This document shows, in pieces, positions 1 through 4,631 of a DNA stretch of 5,590 bases. The position numbers and the translations under genes were made by a program. The notes under the pieces were generated by a model, which was given only the letters and a program-made list of their open reading frames with translations, made no database searches and was not told the origin of the DNA. The number at the start of each line of letters is the position of its first letter. The stretch's first letter is position 1. Source of the stretch: SKNW01 sp050485865 (GTDB lineage Bacteria; Gemmatimonadota; Gemmatimonadetes; Longimicrobiales; Gaopeijiaceae); contig JBJHCE010000191.1 of the NCBI GenBank assembly GCA_050485865.1, positions 1 to 5,590 on the forward strand, given 5' to 3'.

Positions 1-83
1 CTCCCGGCGGGGATGGGGCCCAGCGGGCATCGCCGCGTATCCGGGTCAACGCCACCTGGGCCGCATCTCACTGCCTGGACGCG

Positions 84-602
84 CTACCGGCTCCCGTCCC
101 CCGCCAGCCGCTTCAGCTGCTCCTGGTCGATCCGGTACGCGCGCCACTCGGAGAGCTCCTCGGCGCCCCGGCGCTCGTAGAAGCGGATGGCGCCCTCGTT
201 CCACTCCTGGACCATCCATTCCATGCGCCCGCATTCGAGGCGCACCGCTTCCCGGACCAGGTACGCGAACATCGTGCCCCCGAATCCCCTGCCCCGGTAC
301 GCCGAGAAGACGAAGATGTCCTCGAGGAAGAAGGTGGGGCGGGCCAGGAACGAGGAGTAGGCCAGGTAGGTGATGCAGTAGCCCACGTCCTTTCCGTCGA
401 TGGTGGCCAGGTAGGCCCGGTACCGGGGCGGGTCGGCCAGGGCGTCGCGCACGAGCCGCTCCCGGGCCTCCGGGGTGGGGCGGTCCATGTTCTCGAAGTC
501 CGCGTGGGCGTCCACCAGGTCGAGGTAGACCTCGGTGTCAGCGGCGGTGAGGGGGCGGATGCGGATGTCGGAGTCGGGTCGGATCGGGGGGCGGTCGGAC
601 AT
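84..602 (-). CDS. GNAT family N-acetyltransferase, SSAT (spermidine/diamine or thialysine acetyltransferase)-like
   Basis: Cytoplasmic acetyl-CoA-dependent N-acetyltransferase of 172 residues, close to the roughly 170-residue length of the SSAT family. Motif A is seen as LEDIFVFSAYRGRGFGG (residues 93-109), where the R/Q-x-x-G-x-G/A loop that binds the acetyl-CoA pyrophosphate lies in RGRGFGG (103-109). The C-terminal part, EWNEGAIRFYERRGAEEL (133-150), resembles the FYKRRGA segment of eukaryotic SSAT, whose Tyr is the proposed catalytic acid; here it is Tyr142. This points to a small amine substrate such as a polyamine or lysine analogue, but the substrate cannot be fixed from sequence. I chose the ATG at 602 because the domain begins soon after it. 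In-frame ATGs at 647 and 644 would add 14-15 residues and have a GAGAGG stretch about 11 bases upstream of the first, so they remain possible. It lies 102 bases downstream of the M28 gene on the same strand and may be co-transcribed with it. The stop is TAG. Confidence 0.88.
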   Translation of the reverse strand: MSDRPPIRPDSDIRIRPLTAADTEVYLDLVDAHADFENMDRPTPEARERLVRDALADPPRYRAYLATIDGKDVGYCITYLAYSSFLARPTFFLEDIFVFSAYRGRGFGGTMFAYLVREAVRLECGRMEWMVQEWNEGAIRFYERRGAEELSEWRAYRIDQEQLKRLAGDGSR

Positions 603-704
603 GGCGGGACCCTGGATGGCGGATGCACGGAGGGTGGGGGCCATCATCGCGGCCGGCGCCTCTCAGGGGAAGGCCTCGAGCATGGTGGGGCAGGACTGCG
701 GGCT

Positions 705-1712
705 TCAGCTCCCCAGGTTCCGGGCCTCCAGGATCCGCTCGCCGCTCCGGTCGATCAGGAGGAGCATGTCCAGGATCGTCTCCACCGCCTCCACGTAGAA
801 CCCGGGCGTGATGTCCTCGAACACGTCGGCGGGGTTGTGGTACCCGGGGTGGTCCTCGACCCCGAAGTAGAGGAAGGGGATCCCCGCCTGGTGGAAGGGA
901 CCGTGGTCCGACGACATCGTCCAGTCGTCGCCCGGAGGGAGGTCCGGGCGGTCATGTCCCATCAGGAGCGAGATCCGGGACCGGGCCGCCGCATCCTCCA
1001 CGAGGGGGACGAGGAAGGGGTAATGGTACGTGCCCACGGCGTAGAGCTCGTCTTCCGTGTTCCGGCTCACCATGTCCAGGTTCACGTTCATGACGATCCG
1101 GTCGAGGGGCACCGGGGGGTCGGAAACGAAGGCCCGGGCCCCCTGGAGCCCCATTTCCTCGGCATCGAAGGCCACGAGGACGACCGAGTGGCGGAGCGGG
1201 TGCTCCCGGAGCCACCGCCCCAGGGTCAGGATCGCCGCCGTACCCGAGGCGTTGTCGTCGGCGCCGTTGTAGATCTCGCCATTCCGGATCCCCAGGTGAT
1301 CGTAGTGCGCGGTCACCACGATGTAGCGCTCCGGGTGCACCGTTCCCGGAACCAGCCCCAGGATGTTCAGCCCCTCGACCGGATTCTCGCTCCCGCGGGG
1401 GGTGAAGGTGAACGGGCGGGTCCGGGCCCCGGCCACCGGGGCGAACCCGTGGGCGTCGAAGGCGTCGATCAGGTAGCGGCGGGCCCGTTCGCCTCCGGGG
1501 GTTCCGGTCCGGCGCCCTTCCATCGAGTCGTGGGCCAGGGTGCGGATGGCTTCCAGGAGGGCCTCGGCGTCGATGCGGTCGCGGGCCCCGAGGGTATCGA
1601 CCTGAGCGTCCGCGAGAACGTGGGCCGGGGCGGGCGCGGGCGCCGCGGGCGCTTCGGGAAGCCCCACGACGAGGGCCAGGGCCAGCATCCAGATCGAGGG
1701 AACAGGCGACAT
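705..1712 (-). CDS. Exported M28 family zinc aminopeptidase
   Basis: Di-zinc exopeptidase of 335 residues that removes N-terminal residues from peptides, predicted to act outside the cytoplasm. The full M28 ligand set is visible: His136 in TAHYDHLG, bridging Asp152 in NGADDNASGT, general base Glu185 and ligand Glu186 in DAEEMGLQG, Asp213 in NLDMVSR, and His292 in YHNPADVFEDI. SSDHGPFHQAGIPFLYF (267-283) is also typical. The N-terminus has a hydrophobic core (WMLALALVVGL, 8-18) followed by an Ala/Pro-rich stretch ending near residue 30, which looks like a signal peptide or lipid-free export signal. Unusually, it has no Lys or Arg before the core. The ATG at 1712 is preferred because GGAG lies five bases upstream. 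An in-frame GTG at 1718 would add Val/Met-Arg and supply the missing charge. The gene diverges from the M24 peptidase across 171 bp and is followed by the GNAT gene. Exact substrate is unknown; M28 also includes glutamate carboxypeptidase-type members, but this short single-domain form fits aminopeptidases. Confidence 0.93.
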   Translation of the reverse strand: MSPVPSIWMLALALVVGLPEAPAAPAPAPAHVLADAQVDTLGARDRIDAEALLEAIRTLAHDSMEGRRTGTPGGERARRYLIDAFDAHGFAPVAGARTRPFTFTPRGSENPVEGLNILGLVPGTVHPERYIVVTAHYDHLGIRNGEIYNGADDNASGTAAILTLGRWLREHPLRHSVVLVAFDAEEMGLQGARAFVSDPPVPLDRIVMNVNLDMVSRNTEDELYAVGTYHYPFLVPLVEDAAARSRISLLMGHDRPDLPPGDDWTMSSDHGPFHQAGIPFLYFGVEDHPGYHNPADVFEDITPGFYVEAVETILDMLLLIDRSGERILEARNLGS

Positions 1713-1717
1713 GCGCA

Positions 1718-1721
1718 CTCC
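1718..1721 (-). promoter_or_regulatory. Shine-Dalgarno for the M28 peptidase gene
   Basis: GGAG on the minus strand is spaced five bases from the ATG at 1712. It is the clearest ribosome binding site among the genes here and decides this start over the in-frame GTG at 1718, which would share its last G. Confidence 0.55.
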
Positions 1722-1771
1722 ATGGAGCGGGGGAACGGGACCGGAAAGGGTATCCCCGATCCGTCTCAGGC

Positions 1772-1787
1772 GCCAGAATACACTGGC
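1772..1787. promoter_or_regulatory. Operator-like imperfect palindrome in the divergent control region
   Basis: GCCAGAATACACTGGC is symmetric in six of its eight base pairs: GCCAG at one end is the reverse complement of CTGGC at the other. Its AT-richer centre (AATACA) is one of very few AT-rich patches between the two divergent genes. Size and position suit a dimeric regulator or overlap with a promoter. TATTCT on the minus strand and CAGAAT on the plus strand each match four of six bases of a sigma-70 type -10 box, but I found no convincing -35 for either. The function is inferred from geometry only. Confidence 0.3.
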
Positions 1788-1798
1788 CCCCGGGAGGT

Positions 1799-1817
1799 GG
1801 GTCCCCGAGCGGGACCC
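1799..1817. repeat. 7-bp perfect inverted repeat (hairpin) in the divergent region
   Basis: GGGTCCC (1799-1805) and GGGACCC (1811-1817) are exact reverse complements separated by the five-base spacer CGAGC. The result is a short GC-rich hairpin in either transcript or a symmetric protein site. No T-run follows on either strand, so it does not look like an intrinsic terminator. It overlaps the end of a GGGAGGTG stretch (1792-1799) that has no start codon at a useful distance. Confidence 0.45.
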
Positions 1818-1845
1818 CGGGCCGGGCCGCGAACGTACACCCGAC

Positions 1846-1884
1846 ATGCACCCCAGCCCCGCACCCCAGCCCCGCACCCCGTGA
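1846..1884 (+). CDS. Possible 12-codon proline-rich leader peptide, translationally coupled to the Xaa-Pro aminopeptidase
   Basis: An ATG at 1846 opens a short frame encoding MHPSPAPQPRTP, with prolines at positions 3, 5, 7, 9 and 12, ending in TGA at 1882-1884. The final A of this stop is the first base of the ATG of the M24 peptidase, giving a TGATG overlap of the kind that supports termination-reinitiation. That would explain why the M24 start has no Shine-Dalgarno of its own. Against it, I see no Shine-Dalgarno ahead of 1846 either. The proline pattern also comes directly from the CCCC runs of the 13-bp tandem repeat that occupies the same bases. It is a hypothesis worth testing rather than an established gene. 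Confidence 0.25.
   Translation: MHPSPAPQPRTP
1848..1880. repeat. 13-bp C-rich tandem repeat, G-quadruplex-capable on the minus strand
   Basis: The unit GCACCCCAGCCCC occurs twice (1848-1860 and 1861-1873), followed by the partial copy GCACCCC (1874-1880). This creates five exact C4 runs at 1851-1854, 1857-1860, 1864-1867, 1870-1873 and 1877-1880, separated by two or three bases (AG or GCA). The complementary strand therefore has five G4 runs with very short loops, which meets the usual pattern for a stable intramolecular G-quadruplex. The repeat ends three bases before the M24 ATG. Its G-rich strand is the template for M24 transcription. Confidence 0.85.
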
Positions 1885-3353
1885 TGTCTCGAACCGGACT
1901 CCCCCGCGCCGCCGCCGGCCTCCTCGTTGCCCTTTTCCTCGCTTTCCATGCGCCTGCCTCGGCGCAGGTCACCCCGGTCGAGCATGCGGACCGTCGGGCG
2001 GCCCTCGCCGACCGGCTGGGTGACGGGCTCATCCTCGCGGTGGGGAGCGCCGCCCCACCCCAGGACTACATCCCGTTCTTCCAGAACTCCCTCTTCCGGT
2101 ACCTCACGGGGTTCACCGAGACCGACGCCGCGCTCGTCATGGTCGTGGAAGGGGGCCGGATCCACGAGACCCTCTTCGTGAACCCCCGGGACCCGGGCCG
2201 GGAAACCTGGGAGGGGCTCCGGATGGGTCCGGCCGGGTCCCTCGACGCCACGGGAATTCCAGGGCGCCCGGTGTCCGATCTCCAGCACGTCCTGGACTCC
2301 CTCCTGGCCCACCACTCCGAGGTGCGGGTGGTGGGCCCCTTCCAGCCGGGGGCCACCGTGCAGAACGACGTGACGCAGCGCGTCCTCCGGCTCGTGGGCG
2401 ACCGCGACGGGGTCTCGATCCGTCCGGTGAACGCCCAGGTGAACGCGCTCAGGGCCGTCAAGTCCGAGGCTGAACTCGAGCTCCTGCGGCGCTCGGTGGC
2501 GATCACGGTGGAGGCCCACCACCAGGTCCGGGCCCACCTGGCCCCGGGACGAAACGAGTTCGAGATCCAGGCGGCCCTCGAGGCCGTCTTCCGGCGGTAC
2601 GGCGCCGAGCGCCCGGCCTTCGCCTCCATCGTCGGATCGGGGCCGAACTCCACGATCCTCCACTACAACGCGAACGACCGGTTCATGGAGGACGGCGACG
2701 TGGTCGTGGTGGACATCGGGGCAAGCTACGGCGGGTACGCCGCCGACGTGACCCGGACCTACCCGGTGAACGGCCGCTTCAACGAGGCGCAGCGCGCGAT
2801 CTACCAGCTCGTGCTGGATGCCCAGGCCGCCGCCGAGGCCATGGCCGGCCCCGGTGCCCGCATGGGCGCCATGAACGCCGAAGCCTCCCGGATCCTCGCC
2901 GAGGGGCTTGCCGCGCTCGGCCTCATCGAGTCCCCGACGGCCACCTACGAGACCCGGACCGGCGGGCGTCAGCCCCAGCTCCAGCTCTTCTACATGCACG
3001 GGCTTGGCCACGGGATCGGGCTCGACGTCCATGATCCGGCGCCCGACCCCCTCGAGCCCGGCGCGGTGATCAGCATCGAGCCGGGCATCTACGTCCGTCC
3101 GAACCTCCTCACCGAGGTGATCCCGGACACTCCGGAGAACCGCCGCATCATCGAGGCGATCCGCCCGGCCTTCGAGCGCTACAGCGGGATCGGGGTCCGG
3201 ATCGAGGACGACTACATCGTGACGGAAGACGGGGTCGAGTGGATCTCCCCCGCGCCACGGGAGATCCACGAGATCGAGGAATCCCTGGCGCTTCCCCGGG
3301 CAGGCGCGGACTGGAATCGGGCGTGGATCGAGTGGTACCGCCGGTTGCGCTGA
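1884..3353 (+). CDS. Exported M24B family Xaa-Pro aminopeptidase (PepP-like)
   Basis: Di-metal (usually Mn) peptidase of 489 residues that releases the N-terminal residue when proline is second. A signal peptide is clear: Arg3 and Arg8, the hydrophobic core AGLLVALFLAF, then ASA|Q with predicted cleavage after residue 27, so the enzyme should be periplasmic or secreted. The creatinase/prolidase N-terminal domain spans about 30-170 (FFQNSLFRYLTGFTETDAA), and the pita-bread M24 domain about 200-455. The five metal ligands correspond to those of E. coli PepP: Asp277 (VDIG), Asp288 (YAADVTRTYP), His376 (HGLGHGIGLDVHD), Glu399 (SIEPGIYV) and Glu441 (VRIEDDYIV). His260 (LHYN) and His383 match its catalytic-site histidines. 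The ATG at 1884 is chosen because the signal peptide starts there; a GTG lies directly before it at 1881. No Shine-Dalgarno is present, since the upstream sequence is a C-rich repeat. It diverges from the M28 gene and overlaps the DUF3810 gene. Confidence 0.95.
   Translation: MSRTGLPRAAAGLLVALFLAFHAPASAQVTPVEHADRRAALADRLGDGLILAVGSAAPPQDYIPFFQNSLFRYLTGFTETDAALVMVVEGGRIHETLFVNPRDPGRETWEGLRMGPAGSLDATGIPGRPVSDLQHVLDSLLAHHSEVRVVGPFQPGATVQNDVTQRVLRLVGDRDGVSIRPVNAQVNALRAVKSEAELELLRRSVAITVEAHHQVRAHLAPGRNEFEIQAALEAVFRRYGAERPAFASIVGSGPNSTILHYNANDRFMEDGDVVVVDIGASYGGYAADVTRTYPVNGRFNEAQRAIYQLVLDAQAAAEAMAGPGARMGAMNAEASRILAEGLAALGLIESPTATYETRTGGRQPQLQLFYMHGLGHGIGLDVHDPAPDPLEPGAVISIEPGIYVRPNLLTEVIPDTPENRRIIEAIRPAFERYSGIGVRIEDDYIVTEDGVEWISPAPREIHEIEESLALPRAGADWNRAWIEWYRRLR
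3239..3269. repeat. 11-bp perfect inverted repeat inside the 3' end of the M24 gene
   Basis: GTGGATCTCCC (3239-3249) and GGGAGATCCAC (3259-3269) are exact reverse complements around a nine-base loop. It is the longest perfect hairpin I found in the window. It lies within codons for VEWISPAPREIHE, about 80 bases before the M24 stop and about 60 before the most likely DUF3810 start. No T-run follows, so it is not a standard terminator. Confidence 0.8.
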
Positions 3354-4540
3354 CGGCCCGCCCGGCTCCCCTCCCCTGGCGAAGCACCGTCGCCCTCGTG
3401 GGGGTGGCCGCCGGAAGCTGGCTCCTGTTCCTCCGGCTTTCGGCACACCCGGAGGGTGCGGAGCGGATGCTCGCCTCCGGGGCCCATCCCGGGGTCGTGC
3501 GCATCCTCCAGCAGGTCACCGGTGTGGTTCCCCTTCCCGTGGCGGAGCTCGCCGCCGTCGCCCTTGCCGCCTGGGCCCTCGCCCTTCCGGTGGGGGGGGT
3601 GCTCGAAGCGCGCCGTGGGGGTACGCGCGGGGGCCGGGGCCGCGCCGCCGCCCACGCCGCCGCCCGCGCCGCCCTGAAGGGGGTCCGGATGGCGGCCCTC
3701 CTCTTCGCCGCGTTCCAGCTTCTGTGGGGCCTCCAGTACACCCGCCCGGGACTCGAGGCCCGGCTGGGGCTCGCGCCCACGGGTGCGGTGGCCGATGCCG
3801 AGCTCCGAGAACTCGCCGAGGCCCTCGTGGCGCGGACGAACGCCCTCTACCAGGAGATTCACGGCAGCGGGGACGCCGGTGTCCCCACCCCGGCCCCGGG
3901 GCGGCGCGACCTGAGGGGGGACTTCCGCCGCGACGCCGGCGACGCCTGGGCCCACCTGCAGGAGCGGTGGAACCTCCCCCCAGCCATGGCCCTGGACCGC
4001 CCGGCGCCGAAGCCCCTCCTCCTGACCTCCGTGCTACGCTGGCTCGGAGTGGCCGGGATCTACGTGCCGTGGACCGGCGAGGCCACGGTCATGGACGACC
4101 TTCCCGGCGCGTCCCTCCTCCACACCGCCCTCCACGAGACGGCCCACCAGCGGGGGGTGGCCCGGGAGTCCGACGCGAACGCCCTGGCCTACCTCGCGAG
4201 CCTCCACATGGCGGACCCGGTGGCCCGCTATTCCGGCGCCCTCTTCCTCCAGCGCCAGGCCCTCGCCGCCCTCGGGCGCCGCAACCCCGAGGCGACCCTC
4301 GCCCTGGTCGAGGCCCGGCTCCCCGGGGTGCAGCGCGACGTGAACGCCATCGTCGAGCGCGCCCGCAGGATCCAGGGCCCGGTGCGCCAGGTGGCCGACC
4401 GGGCGAACGACGCCATGCTCCGCCGCCACGGGATCTCCGAGGGGGTGGCGAACTATGGCGGGAGCCTCTGGATCGTCGTGGCCCTCACGCGGGAGGAAGG
4501 GGTCGAGGCGCTGCTTCCCCCGGCCAGGGTTGCACCTTGA
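3332..4540 (+). CDS. DUF3810 family membrane protein with HExxH zinc-site motif
   Basis: Putative membrane-bound metallopeptidase of unknown function, 402 residues from this start. Three hydrophobic segments lie near the N-terminus, at about 19-36 (VALVGVAAGSWLLFL), 66-91 (VAELAAVALAAWALALPV) and 117-134 (VRMAALLFAAFQLLWGL). The Arg-rich loop between the second and third (94-119) should be cytoplasmic by the positive-inside rule, which puts the large C-terminal domain in the periplasm. That domain holds LHETAHQRGVARESDANALAYLA, with His268-Glu269 and His272 forming HExxH and Glu279 a plausible third ligand. This and the EGVANYGGSLW segment near the C-terminus match my recollection of DUF3810. 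The start is uncertain. GTG at 3332 (22-base overlap with M24) has GGA four bases upstream, GTG at 3323 has GGAA six bases upstream, and CTG at 3350 overlaps the M24 stop as CTGA. A GTG at 3239 is open but adds low-complexity sequence. The overlap implies co-translation with the Xaa-Pro aminopeptidase. Confidence 0.82.
   Translation: MVPPVALTARPAPLPWRSTVALVGVAAGSWLLFLRLSAHPEGAERMLASGAHPGVVRILQQVTGVVPLPVAELAAVALAAWALALPVGGVLEARRGGTRGGRGRAAAHAAARAALKGVRMAALLFAAFQLLWGLQYTRPGLEARLGLAPTGAVADAELRELAEALVARTNALYQEIHGSGDAGVPTPAPGRRDLRGDFRRDAGDAWAHLQERWNLPPAMALDRPAPKPLLLTSVLRWLGVAGIYVPWTGEATVMDDLPGASLLHTALHETAHQRGVARESDANALAYLASLHMADPVARYSGALFLQRQALAALGRRNPEATLALVEARLPGVQRDVNAIVERARRIQGPVRQVADRANDAMLRRHGISEGVANYGGSLWIVVALTREEGVEALLPPARVAP
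3592..3599 (+). repeat. G8 homopolymer tract within the DUF3810 gene
   Basis: Eight consecutive G residues encode part of PVGGVL at the end of the second transmembrane segment. The frame is open on both sides and family features continue in the same frame, so the sequence as given is intact. A one-base slip would separate the membrane anchor from the HExxH domain. Confidence 0.9.
3644..3673 (+). repeat. Imperfect 12-bp tandem repeat coding for an Ala-rich loop
   Basis: GCCGCCGCCCAC, GCCGCCGCCCGC and a half copy GCCGCC follow one another in frame. They encode AAAHAAARAA in the cytoplasmic loop between transmembrane segments two and three of the DUF3810 protein. The unit is four codons, so copy-number change would keep the frame. 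Confidence 0.75.
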
Positions 4541-4593
4541 TCCCGCGTCTCCACCGGGGGAAATTCAAGGGCTCGCCCACGGGGCTGCCTTCA

Positions 4594-4625
4594 CCCCCAA
4601 CCCTTCCCTTCGTCCGCCCACCCCC
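4594..4625. other. C-run tract before the PPOX-like gene start
   Basis: C runs of 5, 3, 3, 3 and 5 bases (4594-4598, 4601-4603, 4606-4608, 4617-4619, 4621-4625) sit in the 91-base gap between the DUF3810 stop and the ATG at 4632. The complementary strand has G runs that approach a G-quadruplex pattern, but one loop is eight bases. No Shine-Dalgarno, promoter box or terminator hairpin with a T-run is visible in the gap. Small GC hairpins (GGGCTCGCCC at 4569-4578; GCCCACGGGGC at 4575-4585) are too short to interpret. Confidence 0.4.
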
Positions 4626-4631
4626 GACTCC

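Noticed and set aside
17..62. Inverted repeat GGCCCAG (17-23) / CTGGGCC (56-62) just beyond the GNAT stop, considered as a terminator.
   Set aside because: The loop is 32 bases, there is no T-run, and arms of seven GC-rich bases at that distance are expected by chance. I see nothing else supportable in 1-83.
1792..1799. GGGAGGTG, a near-ideal Shine-Dalgarno sequence on the plus strand.
   Set aside because: No ATG, GTG or TTG follows at a workable distance; the in-frame GTG at 1797 lies within the element itself and the M24 start is more than 80 bases away.
504..1883. The open frame of the M24 gene continues upstream on the plus strand for about 460 codons.
   Set aside because: This stretch lies antisense to the GNAT and M28 genes, has low-complexity Gly/Arg/Val/His composition, and precedes a clear signal peptide at 1884. 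It is a side effect of high GC removing stop codons.
1713..3446. The open frame of the M28 gene extends upstream on the minus strand across the whole M24 gene (about 578 codons).
   Set aside because: It is antisense to a protein with full catalytic motifs, its translation resembles no known domain, and a good ribosome site and export signal define the M28 start at 1712.
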